From assembly GCA_945643635.1 (NCBI GenBank), contig CALZFC010000026.1, forward strand, positions 4,976,501-5,040,500: a stretch of 64,000 bases of DNA. Direction: 5' to 3'. The translations under genes and the position numbers were made by a program. The notes under the pieces were generated by a model. The model had not been told where the DNA came from, did no database searches, and saw only the letters and a program-made list of their open reading frames with translations. Position 1 is the first letter of the stretch. Every line of letters starts with the position of its first letter. This document shows, piece by piece, positions 1 through 10,372 of the stretch. Source of the stretch: Allodiplogaster sudhausi (Eukaryota > Nematoda > Chromadorea > Rhabditida > Diplogasteridae).

Positions 1-356
1 CAGTCGAACTTCTTGTAGCATGTAGAGAGGCATGCCAAATGTCGTCAACGGAGTTGTTTTCCTCTCGTTCATAAATAGGATCTGAAAGATCACCCTCAAC
101 CTAGCTTTCTTGTTCAAATGAGACAAACTCTGTGAGTTGTGAGGAAGAGATCGCCTCCTTTCCGGCCACGGAAGGCGATGTTGTTGTTCCTGCTGAACGT
201 CAATTCCACCTGCTTCGAGTAGATGAGAATACTGGAGCAGAGAGAATAAAGGATGAATTATCTAATGAGAACATAACGAGATGTGAGAACTGACAGCTCG
301 CCGGCATAGAGGAGAATGCCGTTTCCATCCGGAGTGTGAGAATCATTCAGGGACAT
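1..356 (-). CDS. WBP2-like GRAM-domain protein (5' part, runs off window)
   Basis: Three exons read on the minus strand: 356-295, 231-129 and 81-1, with short GT-AG introns in matching phase. The product begins MSLNDSHTPDGNG and continues through ILIYSKQVELTF, AFRGRKGGDLFLTTHR and MPLYMLQEVRL. This follows the N-terminal GRAM domain of WW-domain-binding protein 2 closely in order and spacing (human WBP2 has VELTF, then AFKGTKKGTVYLTPYR, then MPFYLMKD). WBP2 is a transcriptional co-activator that binds WW-domain proteins such as YAP through PPxY motifs in its C-terminal half; that half lies outside the window and cannot be checked. The start is the ATG at 356-354, and a CTGCAG just upstream could be a trans-splice acceptor. 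A transposon sits about 108 bp upstream of this ATG. Confidence 0.85.
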
Positions 357-463
357 GTCGACCTGCAGAACAAAAGGGAAGAAGCGTCTAAATTGAAAAG
401 GACCTGGCCATAAGAGTTGAGAGAAAGAGATGGAAAGAAAGAAAGAGAGATAAAGAGAGTGAC

Positions 464-799
464 CAGGGATGATCAAAGCGGGCCGAGCCCGGCCCGGCCC
501 GTTGCTAATTTGGCGGGCCCGGGCCCGGCCCGGGCCGAGATTTTGAAGGCAGGGCCCGGCCCGGCCCGGCCCGCTTACCCCCAGGGCCCGGCCCGGCCCG
601 GCCCGCATACCCCACGGGCCGGGCCCGTTTTAACATAGGCCCGGCCCGGCCCGTTGCCAATTTGGCGGGCCCGGGCCCGGCCCGGGCCGAGATTTTGAAA
701 ATAGGGCCCGGCCCGCTTACCCCCAGGGCCCGGCCCGGCCCGGCCCGCGGGACAGCGGGCCGGGCCGGGCCGGCCCGTACCTGGTTTTGATCATCCCTG
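464..799. mobile_element. Non-autonomous hAT-like MITE, extremely GC-rich
   Basis: A 336-bp unit bounded by perfect 14-bp terminal inverted repeats, CAGGGATGATCAAA at 464-477 and its complement at 786-799. Flanks AGAGTGAC (456-463) and CGCGTGAC (800-807) agree at 6 of 8 positions and could be a decayed 8-bp target duplication. CAGGG-type ends and 8-bp duplications are typical of hAT transposons. The interior is almost only GGCCC units and holds two copies, about 152 bp apart, of a block starting GTTGC(T/C)AATTTGGCGGGCCC (501 and 653). No transposase is present, so it would have to be mobilised in trans. Confidence 0.75.
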
Positions 800-1749
800 C
801 GCGTGACTGATGATGACTCACTCAGGAACTTTCCATGTTATAGTGGCGAAACCAATTCCTAATTACGTAGTTACTGATAATATTTGTATCCGTTCAAATT
901 CAGATTCTCGTCATTCATTGGGTTAGTGAAATTTTTTTTAAGAGTTCTGTTAAATTGAACAATTCGTAGATAAGAAATTTTCTATTAAGGCAATGTATTC
1001 TTTGTAACCATATTTCCTTCAATCGAACATTGCGTCTTCAACAGAAAATGTCAATGTAAAAGTTACTTAAAAAACGTACGATATTCCTTTTAAAAAGGAT
1101 TTTATTCATATGCAATGAATAGTTCTAGCTTGTGCTTTTGTGATGCCTTCATTTCTCCGGGGATTGAAAGGGTCTCGTAATTGTTAGAAGAATCAAGTTG
1201 TGTTAGCTTGACATGACTAACTGATTTCATAAAACATTCCGATCTGTCGAAAGGTTATGACTCTCGCAGTTAAGATTGCAGGTGTCTCCACAAACATTGA
1301 TAAGCCCTTGATCCTCCTGGCTGACATCAGAAGAAATAGTAATAGTAGAACGGACATACGCACATAGTCACTGTAATTTAGGAAAATCAGATATCACATT
1401 ATTGCAATTCTGTATATTCGTTCGTTCCTCACGTGTTTTGAAAACTCGTACGCTTTATATTATTGGCAATGAAGATACACAACTTTTATTTCAAGCAACC
1501 CAGCTTTCTTAGGTTTCGTTGATAGAAAATTCGAGAAAAGAGAATAAACACTAGGAAGAAGAGAATAACTGGAATCACCTTGCATATCACCTTATTATAT
1601 GCATTTTCTATGGCTTTCAAATGACTAGACATACTCTAGCCGTAGAATGTGGCGGAGTTGGTTGCAAAATATTGTTGAAGCAGATAGCTATGTATAAGCA
1701 TAAATAGAACACTCAATATCTTTCGGCTCTCATGAATACATGCATAGAC
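800..1749. other. Intergenic, AT-rich
   Basis: No exon with convincing codon use or splice sites was seen on either strand between the MITE and the 3' end of the P-loop GTPase gene. It probably holds the promoter and 5' untranslated region of the WBP2-like gene and the 3' end of its neighbour. Confidence 0.5.
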
Positions 1750-4700
1750 TCAGTAGAGAGCCGAGTTATTCGTGACTGATGAATTTGTGGACGAACGGCG
1801 ACCAGACCGTAGCACAGCCATGAGAGGGTGGATGAGCTCTTGCAAGTCCTGAAACTTCTTTTCATCGCAAAATAAAAAAGGAAACAAAGAAAAACAGCTC
1901 GCCTTAAAGAAGTTCTCAAGGGATGCGATGCCATGATTGAAGTAGAGATTGTGCTTGAGTTTGGTCATATCGGGCAGAGGAGCAGGGAAAAAGCCGCTGT
2001 TGTTCACCTGAAGAGCTTTCCTTTTAACTCTGCATCTCTACTTATTCTACGGCTGCTTGCCTTGTAGTACTCGAGGAATGAAATGTTCGCCTGGGCCAGC
2101 GCACGAATAGCGACAGGCTGAGGGAGAACCTGCAAGATGTCATTCACTCGCAGAAACGAAATTAGCCATGAGGTAACCTCAGAATGGGTGATGATCGGGA
2201 GGACATTCGTCTTCAGGTCATCTCCAAACATGCGCTTCACAATGGCGAGTTCATTAATGAATGGCCAGTCGAGTCTCTTCTCATCGTGACGCAGAACAAT
2301 GGAGATGGCATCCATGCGGAACTGGCCAGCAGCCACCAACTCCTGAGTCAAGCACCAGATCTCTCAAGCCAAGGCGCAGGGTCCAATGTATGCTTTGCTG
2401 ACCTGTTCGAACCATGCCTGGATGAGTGTGCTGACTGTCTTGTCCCCCTTGACATTCGGAATGCCCGGAGTGTCCACAATCGTCACCGAGAAGGGCAGAA
2501 CGGAGTTGTTGATGACGAAGGCAGTCAGGGATGTCGATGGCTCCGTGTGCTCCGACAGAACAAATCTGTTAACATTGTTTTGCTACATCTCGAAAGGTTT
2601 TTTCATCTTCACTTCTTGAATTTGCTAATATTTTGATACATGATCCAAGACACTACTTGAAGTCTAATAATTGTCATGACTGGTTCTGTCTATAAAGGTA
2701 ATTTTTCAGTTATCACAGGTTAACACTACTCTTTCTCTATCACTTTCTTTCCTTCTCATTGTTTCTCTCGCACGCACTTTCTGTCCATCTCCTTATCTAC
2801 TTCTGTTACAGGAAACATTTAAGCGGACATAAAGAGGTTACGGTTTACGATAAGATCACCCGCGAGTAGTTCGTCTCTCTTATCAAACATCATTAGTGAA
2901 GTTAGTGATAAAACACTTATTGAAAAACCTGAAGCCATTCTCTCGCTTGACATCGTAGAGGTAGTTGAGAATGCTGTTCAGCAGTGACGTCTTTCCACTG
3001 CCGATGGGGCCGAAAAGCAGAACAGTCTACAACAAAGAAGCATATATGTGTGTACATATGTATGATGCTTCCATCTAAACGTTTTGCCAGTTTTTCGAAA
3101 TCGAGTATTTTTGCTTTGCTTTTGCCAAGTGTGGACTATATGTTCTAGAGTATTTTCAACAATGGTGAATCAAGCAGATGGTATCGTTTGCCAGAAATTT
3201 GCAGTTGTCATTTACATCGGCTTTTTTTAATTTGTCGAAGTGATATAATCAGCTAATTTTTTCTGGTCGCACCAAAGCTTTTCGGTACAGAGGTAACTTC
3301 TTATGCTTGGGAACTGCTACCACTTGTTCTCACTGAGAATGGTCGCTCACTCCACAGGTTTCCTCTAACACAAAATATTAAGAAAAAATTTTTCATCAGT
3401 AGTGGTGTGAGAAAAGGATTGCGAAAAGACACCGAATTTATTTCCGGGCATGGAAGGAACTACTTTCGCAAAACCGCGAGAAGGTTTATTTGGCAGCGTC
3501 ACATATGTACATATATAGAAAGCTGAAAAACCGCGCGATGGCTAAAGTAACATTAGTGTCTATCATTTTTATTGACACCTTGCAATTTTACTTTATAACG
3601 TTTGCCACTGACCTTGTCGTCCTGGGAGGCTGGCTGGTCTCCACCGACAACGACCTTGCGAACGCCAGGACGCTTTCCGAACGGGATTTCGAACATCTCT
3701 GGCAGAATCTGCGTCTTCCCTCCTACCTCGCCCATCTGGAAGAGAAAGAGAGAATCGGAGAAAGCGAAAGATAGAGAGAGAGAGAGAAAGTGAGAGTAAG
3801 AGAGAGAGAGAGAAAGAGAGAAAGAGAGAGAGGGAAGGGAAATATCGCACCGGGAATCCTCTGGTGAGTTGCTTCCTGGCAATCTGGCTGACTCCAACAT
3901 CCTCCTCGTAGATTTCATTGTGCTCATCTAAGGATTAACTGTCGAAGTGTATCCACTTGATATGATGGAAAAGACTCGCGTCTAACTCTGGAATTGGATG
4001 TGCTCTGGCTCGCCGTTGTTGGCTCCGTTGTGTCCGTTCTGCCCGTTCTTCAGAGTAGAAGCGGAAGTACGGCGGCTGCTCGGGATTGAGCTGCGCGGGG
4101 CAGGAACGGCTGGCTTTCTTCCATCTATCTTAAAGGAATCACGTTCATAGAAATCCGTTGATTAGCTTAGAATGGAACGTCGATAAGCTGCTTGGTCGCT
4201 ACCTCATTAGTGAGTTCTGCAATGTGCTGCTTGGCGTCCTCGAGTTGGCTGAGGGTGTTCGCCAGCTCGCGCTCCTCCTCTTCGATCGAGCTCATTACTC
4301 CCTTCTGCGCGGACGGAGAGAAGAGCATCGCTGACTTTGGCTGTAACCCTCCTTCCTCATTTCTATCCTATATAAGTGCAACAGTAGAAAAGAAGACACA
4401 CGAACTTGCTTGGGGCGACGGTATGCCACCTCATCGTGGTGAAGGTTCACTTCTTGATCCTAGAACAGCCATGAGTCATTTTTGCATTCAATTCTAATGA
4501 AAATAGATTTTTGTTTGCTGAATGTTTCGAAGAACAAAACAGCAGAAGTTACATTGAGAGGGGAGAGAGCGAGAGAGCGAGAGATAGAGAGGGATCAAGA
4601 GATCAAGAGATAGAGAGAGAGATAGAGAGAGAATGACAGTTCAAATGGAGAGAGAGGAAGATATTTCAACGTACGGCAGGTTCCCCTTCGTCGTCATGGA

Positions 4701-5963
4701 CGTAGAATGCTCCATAACGGCTTTCCGCAACGGAGGCCATGCTGTCGACGGTCTGGCTTCGCTTGCGGAAGAGACTCTCTGCAACATCAAGAGTACGAGA
4801 GCAATGAGGTCGGAAAATAAGAGTGTGTACCCTCGCTGATGTGCCTGGAGACGGGCAGATGAGCTGGCTCGTCCGCGTGCTCCTCCGCGTACGCCTCCTG
4901 CTCGGCTGCGGCCGACACCATTCCCTCCACGAACGTACGATTCGAGGTGCCGCTACATACATAATATCAAAATGAAAAGAACTCGGACAAAGTGAGCACC
5001 TAGCATAGGAATGGAGACTGGAGTTGGACGTTGCGAGGTGGAGATCCTTCATCTGTTGTGCCAGATGGCCACTGTGCTGGCTGGCGCTCTCCTCGTTGTC
5101 TTCGTGGAGCGACTCGTGCCCTTGGAAGATGTTCTCCACCAGCTGCTGGGCCACACTACTCGCCGCCTGCAACGCAGGACGCATGGCTGACAATAATATA
5201 GTTATCTTTTCCTAATAATGTCTTCTCATTGCATTCAACAAAATAATTGCAATGATATGAAAATAATTGTGCAAGATTGATACATTGGATGTGGGGCTGA
5301 CGAGGGACGAAGCGGAAGAGCGGTAGCTCTCGCTCTCTTCGAGTGCGAGTTGCTCGTCCATGTGAGCCAGTGCAGCCAGATGATGGTCGTCTTGAGTGGT
5401 CGACGGAGCCTTCTTGAACTCCACTTCCGGCAAACTCACCGCAGAGAAGATCTAAGGATATGAGGAATCTCGTCCTCTTACGGCCAGAAAAAATAAGCGA
5501 GATAAGTGTATGCATTCTCTGTTAGAAATATTAAAAACTAGAATAACCGCATCCAAGTCGAAGTTGGCGTTCTGCTCGTTCCCGGGCGGTGCAGCAACAG
5601 CGACTCCCTCAAACAACACCACTGATTCATACACAACAAAGCAGAGCAACTAATGATTCATTCATACAACTTTTTTCCATTCGATCTGACCATTGTGGTT
5701 CTTTGAATGGAACCCGGATAAGTACGCCATTCATGTGATGAGAAAGCGGAAGGAGAAGGTAAAATTGGAAGACGGTGAGAGAGTATGAGATCCAAAGATC
5801 ATAGAGGATTAGAAAAGCAGTGAGAGAGCAAGAGAGATATACAGAGAAAGCGAGAGAAAGAAAGAGAGAGAGAGAGTCTAATCCTGCTGACATCGCCGAT
5901 GACGTGGGAGGGAGCTCTGCTGGAGCGCAATGACTCGGAGTGCATTCCGACGGCGTCAGTCAT
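1750..5963 (-). CDS. Coiled-coil P-loop GTPase, AIG1/septin-like G domain, 17 exons
   Basis: Exons (minus, approximate): 5963-5892, 5649-5548, 5451-5284, 5166-5000, 4952-4831, 4778-4675, 4459-4406, 4304-4203, 4128-3987, 3927-3851, 3735-3613, 3026-2929, 2565-2403, 2342-2178, 2129-2061, 2007-1903, 1857-1750. The lengths sum to 647 codons in one continuous frame. The first 400 residues are polar, with predicted coiled coil ([20 protein letters not shown]) and a Ser/Arg/Asn-rich linker. A G domain follows: P-loop GPIGSGKTS near residue 417, switch-II-type VDTPGIPN, and a hydrophobic strand ending LPIITHSE where G4 is expected. The pattern [16 protein letters not shown]...[12 protein letters not shown] recalls AIG1/GIMAP GTPases, while the TPG motif also fits septins. 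I do not recognise an orthologue and infer only GTP binding, probably with self-assembly. The intron after exon 15 needs a GC donor; the one after exon 16 is ambiguous. Confidence 0.8.
3769..3838. repeat. GA microsatellite inside an intron
   Basis: Imperfect (GA)n tract. On the sense strand of the host gene it is a CT tract that leads into the 3' splice site of the exon at 3735-3613, so it acts as, or has expanded from, the polypyrimidine tract. Similar GA tracts lie at about 4560-4640 and 5820-5875 in the same gene. Confidence 0.85.
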
Positions 5964-7088
5964 CGCCTTCTCTCTGCAATCGCATCAGACTACGGTTACA
6001 ATTCTGTCATCAAAACACTTCCAGTGGCGGATGCACGTTGATCGCAAGAGATTATCAAAGCTTTTCATTCCATACCAACACGCCCTTTCGCCACAGTTCC
6101 TGCAAAGTATTTACGCCGGCTTTTTAATGGAATGGTTTTTTTGAACTACAAAAATCAGGGATCAAGAGATGTATTGAATAATACAAGAAGCCCTTTGGAA
6201 GGTGAAGCTGGCCGAACATTCGTGTATGGAGAGCACTGATCGCTCTTTCGCCTCTGCTCCCGGGCTGCTCTGATAGCGGGAGAGAGAGAGAGCGAGAGAG
6301 AGAGAGAGGGAGATAGAGAGAGCGAGAGAGAGAGAGATGAAGAGAGAGAGAGAGAGAGATTGGAAGCATCAGCAGCACCAGAAGAGAGCCCACGCAAGGT
6401 ATTCAAGCGAAGGCGCCTCCTGATTCTCGCTTATCGACTTGAATGAAAAGTGATTGCAAAAGATAAGAGAAGGAGAGGCATTGGCAGCGTGCCTTCCAGG
6501 GACATTTCTCTCTCTACTCTAAGCAACCAAGAAATGTTTGTAAATGGAAGGGACGAACGGCGACGACAAAGAATGAGGGAAGATGAGGAAAGACATGCCC
6601 TTGCGTGTGCGAATTCGTGTACGATACGGAGAAAGCTAGAGAAAGGGAGAGAGAGAAAGAGAATGAAAGAGAGTGAAGAGAAGTAGAAGGAGAAGGAGAG
6701 GGAGATGTCTCGGCAGCAGCCTCGGAATGTATATGATGATGCTTGCATACATTCTAGGCAATGATGGCCATCGGGACACATAAGGACCCCCTCCCCTCTT
6801 CTACTCCGACGATCCTCGAAATGTCTTGCGAAATCTTTAGACGGACAGTCCAATCATGCTCTTCCCCATTTTCTGATTTGAGCCAAGACCGGCTATAAAT
6901 CTGGGACGACTTGAATTGCGTGTGCGAGACATGACAATGCTTGTACTCTCCTTCCTGTCGTATGCTAATTTATTTGCTCTGAGTTTGTTGGCCGAAATGA
7001 ACTTCTTTATGTTTTAGCCGGATGCATCTTCTTAAGGAAAAACTATTAAAGATTATCGATCAGGTTGTATTGAAAGAATACTTAACTT

Positions 7089-7127
<39 letters not shown>

Positions 7128-7581
7128 GAGCTGGCCAGAAAGAAAGAATGGAAGGCACGACCATGACAACAATGGAGAGGGTTTGCTAGAGTCGTACCAG
7201 TCAAGAGTGGAAAAGTATGTATGAGAAGAGGACATGACATGACAAGCACCTCGAGGAATGAATGACACCGGACCGCATCGAGAAACCCTGTATACCATTT
7301 ACGCGCTATTCGAAGAGTTATGGGACAGCGCACCCGCATGAAAAGACACCGTCTCAGACGGCACATCGTAGATTAGGCAGAGGGCATACATGAACGAGTC
7401 AACAACAACTTGTTCAAAATGTGAGCTGTACTAAACACCCAGAGAAAGCAGCGTTGAGTACTGCAGAGAGCGGCAATCTAGTTATGGCAGAAGGAATAAC
7501 TGAGTGGCCAACCTATATTAAATAACAACTTTGGAATTTAAAATGAAAACTCGATATACATATACATATATATTTTCAGTA
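5964..7581. repeat. Intergenic with dense GA microsatellites
   Basis: No gene was seen here. The stretch carries GA tracts at about 6278-6360 and a pure (GA) run at about 7091-7124. Open frames in it read out as Ser-Leu or Arg-Glu repeats on opposite strands and are shadows of the microsatellites. Confidence 0.6.
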
Positions 7582-10372
7582 CTAAAGTTCGCTATCGCCA
7601 TCACAATCACTAAAATCAGCGAAGGTTGCTCGTCGAACATATGGTGCAGGATGTAGGGAGCTGCAAGTAGATCCTGTTCTATTTTCTTTGTGATTAGATC
7701 CTTGGTCGTCTTCTTCCTTCTCGTCAGAAAGAGCATTCGGCTTCTTCTTGAGACACGAGTTCAGGGGAAGCGATTGAGCCTTCTCTAATCCACCGCCAAT
7801 GACGGAGGGGTCGAGAGGAAGTGGCGGAGGGCGGAGACGTCTGGAGGGACGATCGCTGTGCAGGGCGGACATCTCATTGTGCGTGCGGCGGATAGAGAGG
7901 AAGAGACGGCAGCGATGGATGAAGATGTAGCAGAGGTAGATGATGATCTGCGCGAGAGACATGGCTGATGCGCCCGCCCACAGTGACAGCTGGCCTAAGC
8001 ACGTCTATTCTATTAAGGTTAGATTTAAACTAATCCATAATAGCAAAAGATTAAGTGATAGAACTGCTGCTTAAGCTGACCTCCAAACTGAGCAACCGCT
8101 GCCGAGAGAGGCATGTTTCGAATGTGACGGATGATGGTGTGTTCGAGGGCAGTGAAGAAGACGTCGATCACTATGGTCGACTGCATCGCCTCCCACTCGA
8201 CCTCCGTGAAGCGATGACGAATCTGTAGTTATAGTTCTCTACGGCAAGTATTGATAAAAAATTTAAATTACCTAACTAAGAAAAAAATAAGATCAAACAA
8301 TAAACATTAAAGTAAAAATGAGTTACGTGTTTTGCAGGAAACGTAGCATAGCTCAACGTCTTCCCATAACTCCAGTATTCGCATGTCACTTTACAGTTTT
8401 GGCGACACTAAAGTAAAAGAAAAACTTTTAAAGAAAATAATTTTGAAGCTTATTTTACAAGAGAAGAAATTTGAATAAGAAACGACCTCTTGAATTCTTT
8501 CCGAGTCGGAGTGCTGAAGATTAACAACGAAGCACGTGTAGAACATCTTGGGAGTGCATGTGACATTCTTGTTCGGATTAGTCATGCCCGCCACTGAGCA
8601 GCCGCAAGCGTCTTCTGCGTCCGCCAGCATACACTTCTTCAATTTAAATATATCTACTTTTTAAAGCTGTTATTTTATTAAACACTTGCATTCTACATGC
8701 GTTTCAGAGCCTTTGACTCTGTTCGAATAAATACTTTGGCTCTAACCTCAAAACACCAAAGGCGACTGTATCCGGGAGCGGGGTTGTCATCACAAAAATA
8801 GCGAGGCGGATCATTCATAAACTCGTACTTTGTGGCAGTGAGCGGAACGAGAGCATGTGTTCCTGGAAATGGAGCAAAAACATCGCAACATCCAGAGGAG
8901 CAGCAATGATGACTTGTATTGATGGCCTCGTTCGGCACTAAATACCGGGCTGTTGCGTCGAAATGAGCAGTAATGCGTCTTAGATAAATGGCACTTTGAC
9001 CGGGAAGGCCAATGGAAACGAGCGGAGGGATATTGGGCTACTCTCGTCTTTCTCCGTTGTAATCCACAAAAAGCATGAGAGAGAGAACAGGCTCTATCTA
9101 GCGGGTGACGAAGAGACTTTGATTGAGCAAGTGGTGACATCTCACACTCTTTGCAATGACATGTCAAGATTGACCATGTAATCCAAAGAAAGCAGCCAGG
9201 TCAACCTGACGGAATAAAGGCAATGTCGTTGTCGATGCCCGTGTTGTGCTCGACGAGTTTGAGTGCGACGCCGTCGTTCGGATACTGCGTGCCTCCGTGG
9301 TGGTAGAGATGGTGGGGAAGAGTGATGACAACTGTGGTGCCGTAGCCGAGGCCGTCCCGTGACTCCAATCACTTATCTCTCTCATGTCTCTTTCATAAGA
9401 CAAATCTCACCTGCGTTCCGAGTGTTAGCCTGAAACACCGGCCAAGAGAAGTGCTGATCTCAGTCACATTACGGCACCGCTTGTGGTCTTGAAAGAACGC
9501 CTCGCAGCTGAGAGACGCCTGACAATAAGACATTCTAATTATGTACTAGAAATGTTTTGAAAGGCACCTGAAGGCGATCAAATCGTAGATCTAATAATTT
9601 CTGACCTGCGAGAGAAAGTCAGCGAAGCTGATATTTCCTAATCGTTGTAAGAGCGCTTGAAGCTCGATGTCAAGCTCATTCGTCTTGAGATATGTCTTAT
9701 ATATAATTTCCTGTTGAAATCGATGAGCAATCTTGTTGGGATAAGCGAGTTCGAGGTGTTGAGCGAGGTCATCCGAGACATTCAAATGAAGAAGGTGCGA
9801 GCGGTTGTAACGATTGAAGGGACATATGACAACATCAGGCAGAGGAAGAGTCTCTGTGAAAGAAATAGACTCAGTGAGTGACTCAGAGTGCTCCAATGAA
9901 TACCTGATTCCTTTATAAAGTACGAGACAACAACGCGAGAAGCCATGAACTCCTCGAAAACGGTCGCACATCCATGCAAGGTGAGCAGCAGAGAACAACA
10001 GAGAAGAAGTGCCCAGATAAATGTGAGGTCACAACGAGGAGAGACGACCAAGTCGCGCAGGCCGTGGATTGTAGTGTTCTCCTGAGATTCCTAGTCATTT
10101 TATATGTTCAGGCTAGTCTTGCTACAATGAAGGCGCCAAGAAGATTTTTTTGCCAGCGCTGAAGATCAGAAATAAACCTTAAATAATAGAAAGAAATCAT
10201 GTTCGGCCTGCGCCGCAAGAGCTCGCGCTCTTCGTTCTTCTCGTTTCTTTCGTGCCCGAACACTGCAAAGAAAATTCAAGATGCTCATGATAATTCTTAT
10301 GGAGGATTTAGAGATATGAGGAAATGAGAGGTTTGAAGAATGAAACCTAAATCGATTGAAGTTGAAATCCAT
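7582..10372 (-). CDS. DEG/ENaC sodium-channel subunit (degenerin-type)
   Basis: A multi-exon minus-strand gene. N-terminal exons are 10372-10347, 10262-10178, 10158-10126, 10090-9904, 9853-9606, 9518-9411 and 9362-9206; later exons cover about 9020-8727, 8642-8490, 8415-8330, 8232-8085 and 7990-7582. Family features in order: a cytoplasmic N-terminus ending ENTTIHGLRDL (the His-Gly gating motif), TM1 (FIWALLLCCSLLLTLHG), then LPLPDVVICPFNRYNRS, matching the post-TM1 FPAVTICP motif. A Cys-rich extracellular domain follows (CFRLTLGT, ACGCSV, CTPKMFYTC, CRQNCKVTCEYWSYG). The pore/TM2 is FGGQLSLWAGASAMSLAQIIIYL with the G-x-S selectivity filter as GAS. Such channels are trimeric plasma-membrane Na+ channels used in touch, acid or peptide sensing. 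The C-terminal tail is about 100 residues, basic then acidic. The splice joining the exon ending near 9206 to the one carrying IPPLVSIGLPGQSAIYL is unresolved. Confidence 0.9.

Noticed and set aside
258..638. Open frames on both strands through the GGCCC region encoding Gly-Pro-Arg-Ala repeats
   Set aside because: They are products of the repeat in the MITE; the only real coding part is the WBP2-like exon at 295-356.
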